Part shown: one piece after another, positions 10,494 through 19,641 of the stretch
Layout: each line of letters opens with the position of its first letter
Position numbering within the stretch: the stretch's first letter is position 1
Source of the DNA: Corynebacterium sp. HMSC05H05
GTDB taxonomy: Bacteria > Actinomycetota > Actinomycetes > Mycobacteriales > Mycobacteriaceae
Reading direction: 5' to 3'
Assembly: GCF_001807265.1 (NCBI RefSeq)
Contig: NZ_KV788371.1
Span: forward strand, 111,691 to 175,690
Length of the DNA: 64,000 nt
Program-made: the position numbers and the translations under genes
The notes under the pieces: model-generated
Database searches by the model: none
What the model saw: only the letters and a program-made list of their open reading frames with translations
Told to the model about the DNA's origin: nothing

Positions 10494-10560
10494 GATCCAG
10501 CTACCTAGGACCAGATAATCGCCCCCAGGAGCCGATTAGCTGGGTCTTACTAGCTGGATC
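10494..10560. repeat. 67-bp imperfect palindrome between convergent genes
   Basis: The outer arms GATCCAGCTA (10494-10503) and TAGCTGGATC (10551-10560) are perfectly complementary. Inner sequence continues the symmetry: GACC with GGTC, and CCAGATAATCG with CGATTAGCTGG with a single mismatch. It sits between the hydrolase stop and the metG stop. It is longer and more symmetrical than an ordinary terminator and has no clear T-run, so it may be a small miniature repeat or a bidirectional structural element. Confidence 0.55.
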
Positions 10561-10626
10561 TGGCGGAAGAGGGTGGGAAGAGGCTGGGTGGTGGGCTGTC
10601 AGCGGGCAGCCGCCGGCACCGCCGCG

Positions 10627-12471
10627 CTACTGCACCGGCGCCCACTCCGGGCCGGTCTCGCCCAGCTCCGGGTCCAGCTTGGCAATCAGCGGCTGCGGCT
10701 TGGACAGCTCCGTGCCCGGGGTGACGTCCACGCGCCGCCACACGGCCTGCTGCTGGGAGTAGTCGCCGGTGATGGTCAGGTAGGTCTGGCCCTTCTCCGG
10801 CAGGCCGGCGCCGACGAGGTTGAACTCCTCGTCGTCCACGACCTCTTCGACCCGCGGCTCGGCCGCCCAGATGCCGGTGCGGCCCAGGGTCTCGTGGACC
10901 TTCTGCGCGGTGTGCGGCAAAAACGGGGTGAGCATGGCGTTGCAGTCGGAGACGACCTGCAGCGCGGTCCACAGTACGGTGGCCAGGCGCTCGCGCTTGG
11001 TGTCGTCCTTGGCCAGCTTCCACGGCTCCTGCTCCGCGATGTAGGCGTTGGCCTCGCCGACAACGTGCATGATCTTCGTGATCGCGGACTTGAAGTGGGC
11101 CTTGCCCAGCTCCTCGCCGGCGGTGGTGAACGTCTCGGCCGCGAGGTTCAGGATGCGCTCGTCGGAGGCCTCAAGCGGGCCGGGCGCCGGGACCTGGCCG
11201 AAGTTCTTGTGCGCCATGGACACGGTGCGGTTGACCAGGTTGCCCCAGCCGTTGGCCAGCTCGTTGTTCACGCGGCGGACAAACTCATCCCAGGTGAAGT
11301 CCGTGTCGTTGTTCTCAGGACCCGCGACGGCGATGAAGTAGCGCAGCGGGTCCGGACCGAACTCGGCCAAAAAGTCCTTGACGTAGATGACCACGCCCTT
11401 GGACGAGGAGAACTTCGAGCCGGACATGGTGAGGAACTCGGACGAGACGACCTCGGTGGGCAGGTTCAGCTCGCCGAGCTCGCCGGCAGCGCCGCCCTTG
11501 GCGCCCTTGCCCGCGTAGCCGAGCAGCTCCGCCGGCCAGATCTGGGAGTGGAAGGTGATGTTGTCCTTGCCCATGAAGTAGTAGCCCTCGGTGGCCGGGT
11601 CCTGCCAGAAGTCCTTCCAGGCCTCCGGGTTGCCGGAGCGGTGCGCCCACTCAATCGACGCAGACAGGTAGCCCACCACGGCATCGAACCAGACGTAGAG
11701 CTTCTTCGACGGGTTGTCCTGCCAGTCCTCCACCGGGATCGGGATGCCCCAGTCGATGTCGCGGGTCATGGCGCGCGGGCGCATATCCTCCAGCAGGTTC
11801 AGGGAGAATTTCAGCACGTTCGGGCGCCACTCTTGGCGTGTGGAAAGCCACTGCTCCAGCGCGTCGTGCAGCGCAGGCAGGTCGAGCATGAAGTGCTCGG
11901 TCTCGATGAACTCCGGCGCCTCGCCGTTGATTTTGGACACCGGGTTGATCAGGTCCGCCGGGTCGAGCTGGTTGCCGCAAGTGTCGCACTGGTCGCCGCG
12001 GGCGTCGGTGGCGCCGCAGATCGGGCAGGTGCCTTCGATGTAGCGGTCCGGCAGCGTGCGGCCCGTCGACGGGGAGATCGCGCCCTGCGTGGTCTCCCGG
12101 ATCATGTAGCCGTTCTCGTTCAGCCCGCGGAAGAGCTCCTGCACCACGGCGTAGTGGTTTCGGGTGGTGGTGCGGGTGAACAGGTCGTAGGACAGGCCCA
12201 GGCCCGCCAGGTCCTCCACGATCTGCTTGTTGTAGCGGTCCGCCAGCTCCTTGACGGTCACGCCTTCCTTATCGGCCTGCACCAAAAGTGGTGTGCCGTG
12301 CTCGTCGGTGCCGGAGACCATGAGCACGTTCTTGCCGGACATTCGCTGGAAGCGGGCGAAGACATCGGAGGGCACGCCGAAGCCTGCGACGTGGCCGATA
12401 TGGCGCGGGCCGTTGGCGTACGGCCACGCAACGCACACAAGAACGTTGTTGTTGGTCTCGGAAGAAGTCAT
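10627..12471 (-). CDS. metG: Methionyl-tRNA synthetase
   Basis: A 614-residue class I aminoacyl-tRNA synthetase. [17 protein letters not shown] carries the HIGH-type motif near the N-terminus. A zinc knuckle [18 protein letters not shown] follows in the connective domain, and the KMSKS loop is FSSSK in [15 protein letters not shown]. The C-terminal helical domain reaches a normal length and lacks the extra tRNA-binding appendage. The start MTSSETNNN (ATG 12469-12471) was chosen over one four codons upstream. It lies beside betP, as in C. glutamicum. Confidence 0.97.
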   Translation of the reverse strand: MTSSETNNNVLVCVAWPYANGPRHIGHVAGFGVPSDVFARFQRMSGKNVLMVSGTDEHGTPLLVQADKEGVTVKELADRYNKQIVEDLAGLGLSYDLFTRTTTRNHYAVVQELFRGLNENGYMIRETTQGAISPSTGRTLPDRYIEGTCPICGATDARGDQCDTCGNQLDPADLINPVSKINGEAPEFIETEHFMLDLPALHDALEQWLSTRQEWRPNVLKFSLNLLEDMRPRAMTRDIDWGIPIPVEDWQDNPSKKLYVWFDAVVGYLSASIEWAHRSGNPEAWKDFWQDPATEGYYFMGKDNITFHSQIWPAELLGYAGKGAKGGAAGELGELNLPTEVVSSEFLTMSGSKFSSSKGVVIYVKDFLAEFGPDPLRYFIAVAGPENNDTDFTWDEFVRRVNNELANGWGNLVNRTVSMAHKNFGQVPAPGPLEASDERILNLAAETFTTAGEELGKAHFKSAITKIMHVVGEANAYIAEQEPWKLAKDDTKRERLATVLWTALQVVSDCNAMLTPFLPHTAQKVHETLGRTGIWAAEPRVEEVVDDEEFNLVGAGLPEKGQTYLTITGDYSQQQAVWRRVDVTPGTELSKPQPLIAKLDPELGETGPEWAPVQ

Positions 12472-12490
12472 GGCTCTCAGCATAAGTTAT

Positions 12491-12524
12491 GCCCCGCTTA
12501 AGCACTGCACTGCTTAAGCGGGGC
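12491..12524 (-). terminator. Perfect 14-bp stem hairpin between betP and metG
   Basis: GCCCCGCTTAAGCA (12491-12504) pairs perfectly with TGCTTAAGCGGGGC (12511-12524) around a 6-nt loop. It follows the betP stop on the minus strand and precedes the metG start. The flanking T-tract is weak in both directions, so it may terminate betP transcripts or act in the metG leader. Confidence 0.6.
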
Positions 12525-12555
12525 GCAACTTTAGAACGTCGTCAAGCAAACGCTC

Positions 12556-14361
12556 CTAGCGGGAACGCGGTTTGAGTATCTCCTTGACCTGCGCCTTGCG
12601 GGCTTCCAGCTGCTGCTGGTCGCGGTGCATGCGGCGCTCGATGGCCAGCTGGCGGGCGAAACGCTCCTGCTCCTTCTTGTCCAGGTAGATCGTGTCGTTG
12701 GACATGTCCTTGACAATCGCGAACATCAGCACGATCAGGATGATCAAGAACGGCGTTGCGGCCACGATGGTCACGGACTGTAGCGAGTTCAGCGCGTCCG
12801 AGCCACCGGAGATCAAAAGCGTCAGGCCGACGAATGCGGTGGCCAGGCCCCACATTGCGGCGAGCCACGGCTTCGGCTCGGTCTTACCGGACTGGGTCAT
12901 AGACGCCATCACGGTGGACGCGGAGTCCGCCGAGGTGATGAAGAAGGTGCCCAGAAGGATCAGGGCGAACACGCCCATGACGTAGCCTCCCGGCATCGAG
13001 TGCAGCAGGTTGAACAGCTGCTCTTCGTTGGAGCCGCCGCCGACGATGGACTCGCCATTTTGCTCCATCTTGATAGCGGTGCCGCCGAAGATGGCGAACC
13101 ACACGGTGGACAGGCCAGCCGGCACCAGCATCACGCCGAGACAGAACTCGCGCACGGTGCGGCCGCGGGAAATGCGCGCCAGGAAGGTGCCCACGAACGG
13201 GGACCAGGAGATCCACCATGCCCAGTAGAAGATGGTCCAGCTGGAGAGGAACTCGCCGGCCTGGCCGTCGGAGCTCTCAGCGGTGCGGGCTGCCATTTCG
13301 AAGAAGTTCTGCAGGTAGCTGCCCACGGAGGTCGGCAACATGTTCAGCTGCGCCACGGTCGGGCCGAACACGAACACGAAGATCGCCAGGATTGCGGCGA
13401 CGACCATGTTTGTGTTGGACAGCCACTGGATGCCCTTGGACACGCCCGACATTGCGGACAGCAAAAACGCCAGGGTAAGCACAGCCACGATGCCGATGAT
13501 CAACTTGTTGGACGGGTTGTCCACGAAACCGGAGGCTTCCAGGCCGGAGCTGATCTGCAGCGCGCCAAGGCCCAGGGAGCAGGCGGTGCCGAAGATGGTG
13601 GCGAACACCGCGAAGGCGTCGATGAGCTTGCCCAGCCAGCCGTTGGCTGCCTTCTCGCCGATCAGCGGGATGAACGCGCTGGACAACAGCTGCTTGCGGC
13701 CGAGGCGGAACGTCGAGTACGCGATGGCCAGGCCGATGATGGCGTAGACGGCCCACGGGTGCAGCGTCCAGTGGAACATGGTCTGCGCCATCGCGGTGCC
13801 GACTTCGTGCTCGTCGTGGCCCGGCACACCGTCGGTGTACATCGCCAGCGGCTCGGCCGCGCCGTAGAACATCAGGCCGATGCCCATGCCGGCGGCGAAC
13901 ATCATGGCGATCCACGAGGTTGTCTTGAACTCCGGGCGTTCGTCGGCGGTGCCGAGGCGGATGGTGCCGAAGTTCGACGCCGCGATGACGATGACGAAGG
14001 CGACGAAGATGGTGCCGCCGAGGACGAAGGCCCAGCCGAGGTTGTCGATGACCCAGCCGAAGGCGGTGTCCGCGAAGTTAGAGAAGTTGTCGGGGGCAGC
14101 CAGGCCCCAGCCGACGACCGCCGCGACGATCACTGCCAGAGGAATGACGATGCCCCAGTTGATAGGGGCGTCATCTGCGTCGGCTTCGCTAACGACGCTT
14201 TCCTCGGGGTCTGTGTAATCGGGTTGCGCGCCGTCGCGGTCTGCGCGCAGCAGTGCGGCGATCTCGCCGACTGCGGAAGATCGTTCAGTCTTGATGGGGT
14301 CCGTACTCCGCGGCTCCACGTCGGGATCGTGGGGATCCCTTTGGAGATCACGCTGAGACAT
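12556..14361 (-). CDS. betP: BCCT-family osmolyte transporter, BetP orthologue
   Basis: A 601-residue twelve-helix transporter with a long acidic N-terminal tail (about 80 residues) and a basic C-terminal extension ([20 protein letters not shown]) like the osmosensing tail of C. glutamicum BetP. The helix motif [17 protein letters not shown] is the sodium/betaine-site segment, and [14 protein letters not shown] is the BCCT signature with substrate-box tryptophans. It imports glycine betaine with sodium under hyperosmotic stress. The ATG at 14359-14361 has a GAGGAG Shine-Dalgarno. Position next to metG matches C. glutamicum betP, which supports orthology over other BCCT carriers. Confidence 0.9.
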   Translation of the reverse strand: MSQRDLQRDPHDPDVEPRSTDPIKTERSSAVGEIAALLRADRDGAQPDYTDPEESVVSEADADDAPINWGIVIPLAVIVAAVVGWGLAAPDNFSNFADTAFGWVIDNLGWAFVLGGTIFVAFVIVIAASNFGTIRLGTADERPEFKTTSWIAMMFAAGMGIGLMFYGAAEPLAMYTDGVPGHDEHEVGTAMAQTMFHWTLHPWAVYAIIGLAIAYSTFRLGRKQLLSSAFIPLIGEKAANGWLGKLIDAFAVFATIFGTACSLGLGALQISSGLEASGFVDNPSNKLIIGIVAVLTLAFLLSAMSGVSKGIQWLSNTNMVVAAILAIFVFVFGPTVAQLNMLPTSVGSYLQNFFEMAARTAESSDGQAGEFLSSWTIFYWAWWISWSPFVGTFLARISRGRTVREFCLGVMLVPAGLSTVWFAIFGGTAIKMEQNGESIVGGGSNEEQLFNLLHSMPGGYVMGVFALILLGTFFITSADSASTVMASMTQSGKTEPKPWLAAMWGLATAFVGLTLLISGGSDALNSLQSVTIVAATPFLIILIVLMFAIVKDMSNDTIYLDKKEQERFARQLAIERRMHRDQQQLEARKAQVKEILKPRSR

Positions 14362-14406
14362 ATAGTTCTCCTCGCAAATTTTCAGGGTTTTTCTAGAACC
14401 CAAGCA

Positions 14407-14437
14407 GGCTAGCGCAGATCACACCATTGTGCTAGCC
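14407..14437. repeat. GGCTAGC inverted repeat between rsmI and betP
   Basis: GGCTAGC (14407-14413) and GCTAGCC (14431-14437) form a 7-bp inverted repeat with a 17-nt spacer, downstream of rsmI and upstream of betP. It may be an rsmI transcript end or an operator for betP. There is no T-run and no GTAAC-type repeat here. Confidence 0.35.
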
Positions 14438-14464
14438 CGCGCGGGGAACTTTTGCTTATCGACG

Positions 14465-15325
14465 TCAGCTTCGCGCATCCAACGCGGCATCGTAGAGGTC
14501 TCCGACCTTCACTCCGTGCTGCTTCGCCACCTGTTTCGCGGCGTCTTTCATGCGCTGGCCGCCGTCGACCAGCTCCAGCACCAGACCGACTAAGTCCTCG
14601 GGTTCGGCCTGCTGCCCGGTGCCGCCTTCGATCACCAGCGTGATCTCCCCTCGCACGCCGCCGGCCGCCCACTCGGCGAGCTCCCCCAGCGTGCCGCGTT
14701 TGACTTCCTCGTAGGTTTTGGTCAGCTCGCGGCACACGGCAGCACGGCGTTCGGCGCCGAGGACGTCCGCGGCGTCGTGAAGCAACTGCTCGATGCGGTG
14801 CGGCGACTCGAAGCAGCACACGGCGCGGCGCTCGTGCACGAGTGTCTCCAACCACGCGCGGCGCGCGCCGGTCTTCCGGGGCGCGAAGCCGTCGAAGATG
14901 AAGTGGCCCACGTTAAGCCCCGAAAGCGCCAGGGCCGTGGTGACGGCGGAGGGTCCCGGGATACAGGTGACGGGGACGCCGGCGTCGTGGGCGGCGGCGA
15001 CGATTGAGTGGCCGGGGTCGGACACCAGCGGCATGCCGGCGTCGGTGACAACGACGACGGTGCCGGCTCGTGCGGCGTCGAGAAGCTCCCGCACCCTCGA
15101 TTCTTCGTTGTGGTCGAAGTTGGACACCACTCGCCCAGCGATTTCCACGCCGAGCGCCGCGGCGAGCGCGCGCGTGCGGCGTGTGTCTTCTGCGGCGATC
15201 ACGTCCGCGGTGGCGAGCGCCTGCGCTAGCCGCGGCGACGCATCCGCCGCGTTGCCAAGCGGGGTGGCCGCGAGCACAACTCCGGCCGGGAGGTTCTGTG
15301 TCAGATTGTCTTGCTCGGCGGACAT
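14465..15325 (-). CDS. rsmI: 16S rRNA (cytidine-2'-O)-methyltransferase
   Basis: A 286-residue tetrapyrrole-methylase-fold enzyme that 2'-O-methylates a cytidine in the 16S rRNA decoding region. Signatures are GVVLAATPLGNAADAS at the N-terminus, AAEDTRRT, VVVTDAGMPLVSDPG, IPGPSAVTTALALSG and FDGFAPRKTG, all in canonical order. Length is typical. It is divergent from pmt, with a 40-nt intergenic region that must contain both promoters. Confidence 0.95.
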   Translation of the reverse strand: MSAEQDNLTQNLPAGVVLAATPLGNAADASPRLAQALATADVIAAEDTRRTRALAAALGVEIAGRVVSNFDHNEESRVRELLDAARAGTVVVVTDAGMPLVSDPGHSIVAAAHDAGVPVTCIPGPSAVTTALALSGLNVGHFIFDGFAPRKTGARRAWLETLVHERRAVCCFESPHRIEQLLHDAADVLGAERRAAVCRELTKTYEEVKRGTLGELAEWAAGGVRGEITLVIEGGTGQQAEPEDLVGLVLELVDGGQRMKDAAKQVAKQHGVKVGDLYDAALDARS

Positions 15326-15351
15326 ACCTCGGGAGCATACGCGTCAGGCGC

Positions 15352-15366
15352 TAATATCTTCCGTCG
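15352..15366 (+). promoter_or_regulatory. pmt -10 box placed for a leaderless transcript
   Basis: TAATAT (15352-15357) lies 8 nt before the GTG start at 15366, and no Shine-Dalgarno is present between them. This spacing places the expected transcription start at or next to the start codon. Leaderless messages are common in Corynebacterium. Confidence 0.5.
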
Positions 15367-17012
15367 TGACCACTATCGCGAGCACCCCGAACCCCGCCGG
15401 GCCGCCGTCCGGCGCCGACGCTACGGCGACCGAGACGACGCGCTCCGTACGTCCTGCCCAGCCTGCGCCCGAGGCACCCGTGACCGTGCCGTGGACGCGC
15501 CGCGACACCATCGCCGCCTCCGTCATCGGTGTGCTGGCGCTGCTCACCAGGTTCATCGGCCTGGTGCAGCCGACCAGCTCCGGCACCCCCGTCTTCGACG
15601 AGAAGCACTACGTCCCGCAAGCCTGGGACATGGTGGAAAGCTGGTTCAACCCGGTCTTGGGCGGCATCGAGTCCAACCCCGGTTACGGCCTGGTCGTGCA
15701 CCCGCCGCTGGGCAAGCAGCTGCTCGCGCTCGGCGAGATCATCTTCGGCTACTCCCCGCTCGGCTGGCGCCTCATGACCGGCCTGTTCGGCACCGCGGTG
15801 ATCGTGTTCGTATTCCTGCTCGCGCGGCGGGTCAGCCAGTCCACCAACATCGCGATCATCGCCGGCATCATCGCGCTTTTCGACGGCGTCCTGCTCGTCT
15901 CCGCCAAGTTCGGCATGCTCGACGTGTTCCAGGTGCTGTTCGTGGTGATGGCGGCGTGGACGCTGGCCGGCGACATGCGCGAGGTGCACCACCGCTGGCA
16001 CGACGCATGGCTGGCCGGCAAGCTCGAGGACGCGAGCCCGTTCGGCCCGCGCATGGGCTTTCGCTGGTGGCGCTTCGCCACCGGTGTGCTGCTCGGCCTG
16101 ACACTGTCCGTGAAGTGGTCCGGCCTGTACTACATCATGTTCTTCGGCCTGCTGTCGTCGTTCTGGGACTTGTTCCTGCGCCGCCGCTACGGCGTGGAAA
16201 AGCCGATTTCGGGCACCTTGCTTCGCGACGTCCCGTCGGCGCTCGCCTCCATCGTGCTCATTCCGGCGGTGCTGTACCTGTGGTCCTGGCGCGCCTGGTT
16301 CGCCTCCGAGACGTCCGTGTACCGCCACTCGCTTACCGACGGCACCATCGCCGGCTCCGACTGGCCCTGGCTGGCCAACCTGCCTGAGCCAATTGCCGGC
16401 TGGTTCTACTACCACTTCTCGGTGCTGAACTTCCACGCCTCGCTCACGTCGTCCTCCGGCCACTCCCACCCGTGGGATTCCAAGCCGTGGGCCTGGCTGG
16501 TCTCGGCGCGTCCGATCCTGTACTACTCCGCCACTGACCTGGAGTGCTCAGTTGCTCCCGGCGACGGCACGTGTCGCGAAATGATCTACATGTTCGGCAC
16601 CCCCGCCATCTGGTGGCTGACCGTGCCGGTACTGCTGTGGGCGTGCTGGGTGTGGCTGACCCGCAAGGACTTCCGCGTCATCGTGCCTGTGATCGCGTTC
16701 GCCGCTGGCTTCCTGCCGTGGCTGGCCGCCTTCGACCGTCAGATGTACTTCTTCTACGCCACCGCCCTGGTGCCGTTTACCGCGGTGCTGCTAGCCCTCG
16801 CCTTGGGCAACCTGGCCAAGAAGGGTGGGCCTGTGACGTGGGATTGGGTGAACAAGGTCGCAGGTTTTGAAATGCGCTGGGGCCAGCTCGCCGCCGTGGT
16901 TTACATCGCGCTGGTGGTGGCCAGCTTCATCTACTGGTCCCCGATCTTCTACGGTTTCAGGATCCCGGACGCCTGGTACGAGTCCATCATGTGGCTGCCT
17001 AGCTGGAAGTAG
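15366..17012 (+). CDS. pmt: Dolichyl-phosphate-mannose-protein O-mannosyltransferase
   Basis: A 548-residue polytopic GT39 enzyme that transfers mannose from polyprenyl-phosphomannose to secreted proteins at the membrane. After a proline-rich tail and the first helix comes FDEKHYVPQAWDM, containing the acidic DE motif of the family's first extracytoplasmic loop, and then NPGYGLVVHPPLGK. About ten or eleven membrane segments follow, with WSGLYY and a long extracytoplasmic loop (SSGHSHPWDSKPWAW). The GTG at 15366 was chosen from the promoter position and because the open frame upstream is rsmI antisense. Confidence 0.93.
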   Translation: MTTIASTPNPAGPPSGADATATETTRSVRPAQPAPEAPVTVPWTRRDTIAASVIGVLALLTRFIGLVQPTSSGTPVFDEKHYVPQAWDMVESWFNPVLGGIESNPGYGLVVHPPLGKQLLALGEIIFGYSPLGWRLMTGLFGTAVIVFVFLLARRVSQSTNIAIIAGIIALFDGVLLVSAKFGMLDVFQVLFVVMAAWTLAGDMREVHHRWHDAWLAGKLEDASPFGPRMGFRWWRFATGVLLGLTLSVKWSGLYYIMFFGLLSSFWDLFLRRRYGVEKPISGTLLRDVPSALASIVLIPAVLYLWSWRAWFASETSVYRHSLTDGTIAGSDWPWLANLPEPIAGWFYYHFSVLNFHASLTSSSGHSHPWDSKPWAWLVSARPILYYSATDLECSVAPGDGTCREMIYMFGTPAIWWLTVPVLLWACWVWLTRKDFRVIVPVIAFAAGFLPWLAAFDRQMYFFYATALVPFTAVLLALALGNLAKKGGPVTWDWVNKVAGFEMRWGQLAAVVYIALVVASFIYWSPIFYGFRIPDAWYESIMWLPSWK

Positions 17013-17021
17013 CTGGGAATC

Positions 17022-17059
17022 AACCGGCCAGGGGCACTCTCCGCCCCTGGCCGGTTTTT
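17022..17059 (+). terminator. Rho-independent terminator of pmt
   Basis: AACCGGCCAGGGG (17022-17034) pairs with CCCCTGGCCGGTT (17044-17056) over 13 bp with a 9-nt loop, followed by a T-run to 17059. It starts 9 nt after the pmt stop. Confidence 0.92.
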
Positions 17060-17137
17060 CGTTCCGGGGGCTTCCTGAGCCGCCTGAACGTTGTTTTTCG
17101 AAAACAGGACTACGAAGATGGCGGCAAAATAGGGCGT

Positions 17138-17159
17138 TTTCGAACTCTGGCGTTCGAAA
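17138..17159. repeat. TTTCGAAC hairpin in the pmt / zf-HC2 convergent gap
   Basis: TTTCGAAC (17138-17145) and GTTCGAAA (17152-17159) are perfect complements with a 6-nt loop. The stretch from 17060 to 17188 holds no gene. The hairpin may end the leftward zinc-finger gene transcript. Confidence 0.4.
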
Positions 17160-17188
17160 TCCTCGGTGTCGAGGCGGAGCGGCCTTGG

Positions 17189-17824
17189 CTAGTACGGCCG
17201 GGCGTCCAGCATCTGCCACGCCCGGCGCAGCGCCCCGCCCCGGTCGGCGACCCAGGTCCACACAAGGGCCACCAGGCTCATCAGCGGGATGAGCACCCCG
17301 GCGAGCTCGAAAGCGCCTGTGCCCAGCACAAAATCGCGCACGGCAAAGCCGACGGTGAAGGTGAACATGGTGCCCACGATGAGCACGACGCCCGGGATCT
17401 GCTGTGGCCGCCAGGCGGTAAAGCCCAACGCGAGCGCCACGCCGAAGCGCACCGACGCCGCAGACGCCACCACCGGCTCCTCCCCGCCGGAGAGGATCAG
17501 GCGCACGGCCCACACCACCCACACCACGGCCATTGCGCCGAGCAGCAAACGGCCTACTGCCATGCCGAGCTCGCGACGGCGGGCGAAGCGGCGCCACTCG
17601 TCGTCCACCCCGGCGAGGATCGCGGCGGAGAGGTCCTGTGGCGGGGCCATCGCGTCGTCGGTGTCCCCGCCGAGCGACTGCGACAGCGCCAAGGAGCGGT
17701 CCAAAAACGCGCGGCATTCCGCGCAGCCTGACACGTGGGCGTCGACAATAGCGTCGTCGAGTTCGGTTTTCTCGCCGTCGATGCGCGCGGACAGCGCCGC
17801 CTGGACCTCCTCGTGGCTAACCAC
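17189..17824 (-). CDS. Zinc-finger (zf-HC2/anti-sigma-like) membrane protein
   Basis: A 211-residue protein with an N-terminal cytosolic domain carrying HVSGCAEC, the HxxxCxxC zinc-binding pattern of ZAS-type anti-sigma factors, followed by a linker and about four hydrophobic segments (VGRLLLGAMAVVWVVWAVRLI and three more). The GTG start at 17822-17824 overlaps the DoxX stop by 8 nt, so the two are translationally coupled. Anti-sigma proteins normally adjoin a sigma factor gene; none is present here, so its partner, if any, is encoded elsewhere or it has another regulatory role. Confidence 0.7.
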   Translation of the reverse strand: MVSHEEVQAALSARIDGEKTELDDAIVDAHVSGCAECRAFLDRSLALSQSLGGDTDDAMAPPQDLSAAILAGVDDEWRRFARRRELGMAVGRLLLGAMAVVWVVWAVRLILSGGEEPVVASAASVRFGVALALGFTAWRPQQIPGVVLIVGTMFTFTVGFAVRDFVLGTGAFELAGVLIPLMSLVALVWTWVADRGGALRRAWQMLDARPY

Positions 17825-18224
17825 GCGTGAGCACCCCGTCCAGGCTGGCACGGCCGGTGCCGAAGACGGTGATGATAAACAACGCGGCGGCGATCACGAG
17901 CGTGTACTCCACTCCCCCGGCCTCGATGGAAAAGCCGTTGTCCAGGTGCACGAAGTACCCGGCGGCTAAAACGACAAGGGCGAGGAGCGACGCGGTGATC
18001 GTCGTTAAGAGCCCCACTGCCAAAAACGCGCCGCCGATGAGCTCGACGGTGCCGGTGAGGTAGGCGGACAGCTGTGGCTGCGGCACCCCGAGTTCCGCGA
18101 ACTGACGGCCGGTTTCGGCCATGCCCGTCTCAAACCAGTGGTTGTAGCCGTGCGCCACAAACACCGCGCCCAGCACGAGCCGGAGCACAAGCAGCGCGAA
18201 GTCGCGGACGGCGGGCCTATTCAT
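17817..18224 (-). CDS. DoxX-family membrane protein
   Basis: A 135-residue protein with four hydrophobic segments. RLVLGAVFVAHGYNHWFETG is the DoxX family N-terminal pattern, and TGTVELIGGAFLAVGLLT is the second conserved block. DoxX-like proteins are linked to thiol and oxidative-stress membrane complexes in mycobacteria; a specific role here is not shown. It is the first gene of a two-gene unit with the zinc-finger membrane protein, overlapping it by 8 nt. Confidence 0.82.
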   Translation of the reverse strand: MNRPAVRDFALLVLRLVLGAVFVAHGYNHWFETGMAETGRQFAELGVPQPQLSAYLTGTVELIGGAFLAVGLLTTITASLLALVVLAAGYFVHLDNGFSIEAGGVEYTLVIAAALFIITVFGTGRASLDGVLTRG

Positions 18225-18276
18225 GCCGATTAGCGTACCCGTGGAACCAAACGAGGTAGAACTGAGTCCAATACAT

Positions 18277-18900
18277 ATGACTGATTTTCACACCGCCCCA
18301 GAGACCGATCCCGAATCCGGCTGGCCCGTCATCGGCGACGACGGGCTGGCGCGCCCACCGTGGGCGGCCACCGACCCGCTTTTGCGCGAGTACTACGACA
18401 CCGAATGGGGCATGCCCGTCACCGACGAGCAGGGCATGTTCGAGCGCGTCTGCCTCGAGGGCTTCCAGGTGGGCCTGTCGTGGCGGCTGATCCTGCAGAA
18501 GCGCGAGGCGCTGCGCGCGGCGTTCCGCGGTTTCGACCCAGAGGAGGTCGCAGGCATGAGCATCGAGCATTTGCTTGACGACGCTTCCTTGATCCGCAAC
18601 CGGCGCAAACTCGAAGCAGCAGTGAAAAACGCCCAGGCAACGCTCAACCTGCGGGAACAGGGCACGCACCTGGGCGAGTTCGTATGGTCCTACCAGCCGG
18701 AACACACGCCGGTGCCACGTACGATGGCGGAGGTGCCGACGCGCTCGGCCGAGTCCGAGCAACTGGCGAAGGACTTGAAGAAGCGCGGCTTCACCTTTGT
18801 GGGGCCGGTGACCATGTACGCGCTGATGGAATCCACCGGCATCGTCGACACCAACTTGGTGGGCACCTGGCGCCGCGGTGCGTCCGGAGTGTGGGCTTAA
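18277..18900 (+). CDS. tag: DNA-3-methyladenine glycosylase I-like protein lacking the zinc snap
   Basis: A 207-residue HhH-type alkyl-base glycosylase homologue. YYDTEWGMPVTDEQ, CLEGFQVGLSW (with the conserved glutamate) and LKKRGFTFVGPVTMY align with the E. coli Tag blocks. The four zinc-snap ligands of E. coli Tag (Cys4, His17, His175, Cys179) are replaced: PPWA instead of CGW, YYD instead of YHD, and VDTNLVGT instead of NDHVVGC. Base-excision activity on 3-methyladenine is likely but this is a divergent subtype. The ATG at 18277 was chosen because the upstream frame overlaps the divergent doxX gene. Confidence 0.85.
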   Translation: MTDFHTAPETDPESGWPVIGDDGLARPPWAATDPLLREYYDTEWGMPVTDEQGMFERVCLEGFQVGLSWRLILQKREALRAAFRGFDPEEVAGMSIEHLLDDASLIRNRRKLEAAVKNAQATLNLREQGTHLGEFVWSYQPEHTPVPRTMAEVPTRSAESEQLAKDLKKRGFTFVGPVTMYALMESTGIVDTNLVGTWRRGASGVWA

Positions 18901-18918
18901 GGCGCGTCTAGGCGGCGT

Positions 18919-19539
18919 TTAATCGTCGTCCATGTCCGCGAAAGCCTCCTCGACAGAGTCGTGCTCCTCGCGGGATGCCTCCCAGACTTCCTTGGCGGCG
19001 GAGAGGTTGATCGCGGCGATGATCGCACCGACGACGATGTCGAACCAGGCGGTCTCCCACACGAAGGTGAGCAGTCCGGCGGCGATGATGAGCAGGTTGG
19101 CCAGCGCGTCGTTGCGCGCGGCCAGCCAAGCGCCGGTGGCGAGCGATGAGCCTTCACCGCGCAGCTGCATCAGCAGGATCGCGCAAACCACGTTGACCAC
19201 CAGGGCACCGACCGCGATGCCGGTCAGGCCCTCCGGCGACGGCGCGACCGGGTTCACGATCTTGGCGACGACGGTGACAATCGCAGCCACCGCCGGGATG
19301 AGGATCAGCGCTGCGAGCACGCTACCCGCGGTGCGACGGCGCGCGGCCGGCCACGCCACGGCGAAGAACACCAGCAGGTTGATTGCGGTGTCCTCGAGAA
19401 AGTCGGCGGAGTCCGCGAACAGGGACGCCGACCCAATGGCCACCGCACCGGCAAACTCCACGAAGAAGTATGCCAGGTTCAACAGCGCCACAATCAGCAC
19501 CGCGCGACGGATCTTCTGCGCGCCCAACGAATCTTCCAC
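18919..19539 (-). CDS. Cation-efflux/CDF-like membrane transporter
   Basis: A 206-residue inner-membrane protein with six hydrophobic segments. ALLNLAYFFVEFAGAVAIGSASLFADSADFLEDT matches the second-helix region of cation diffusion facilitators, although the usual HxxxD metal pair is replaced by SADFLED; WLAARNDALANLLII corresponds to the later metal-binding helix. The cytosolic C-terminal domain of large CDF proteins is missing and replaced by a short acidic tail ending ADMDDD. The GTG at 19537-19539 has AAAGGAG 8 nt upstream. The substrate is unknown. Confidence 0.7.
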   Translation of the reverse strand: MEDSLGAQKIRRAVLIVALLNLAYFFVEFAGAVAIGSASLFADSADFLEDTAINLLVFFAVAWPAARRRTAGSVLAALILIPAVAAIVTVVAKIVNPVAPSPEGLTGIAVGALVVNVVCAILLMQLRGEGSSLATGAWLAARNDALANLLIIAAGLLTFVWETAWFDIVVGAIIAAINLSAAKEVWEASREEHDSVEEAFADMDDD

Positions 19540-19602
19540 TTCAGCTGCTCCTTTATGCCCGAGATTCAACGGGAGGCAGCTTAGCCGATCAGCAAAACGT
19601 AA

Positions 19603-19632
19603 CGGGGCCCGGCCGTATTCGACCGGGCCCCG
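19603..19632 (-). terminator. Strong GC hairpin, probably the displaced tRNA-Ala terminator
   Basis: CGGGGCCCGG (19603-19612) and CCGGGCCCCG (19623-19632) form a 10-bp perfect stem with a 10-nt loop. It lies 9 nt left of the GGAGCTAAGGG copy that marks the left end of the integrated element. Before integration it would have stood just downstream of tRNA-Ala, so it most likely was that gene's terminator. Confidence 0.6.
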
Positions 19633-19641
19633 CAATCAAGC

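Noticed and set aside
10573..12501. 642-codon rightward open frame antisense to metG
   Set aside because: It is the mirror of metG in a GC-rich genome; its translation is low-complexity Arg/Leu/Val and has no domain, whereas the minus strand shows all synthetase motifs.
13000..14412. 470-codon rightward open frame antisense to betP
   Set aside because: Highly charged, membrane-free translation with no recognisable fold; betP on the other strand is complete.
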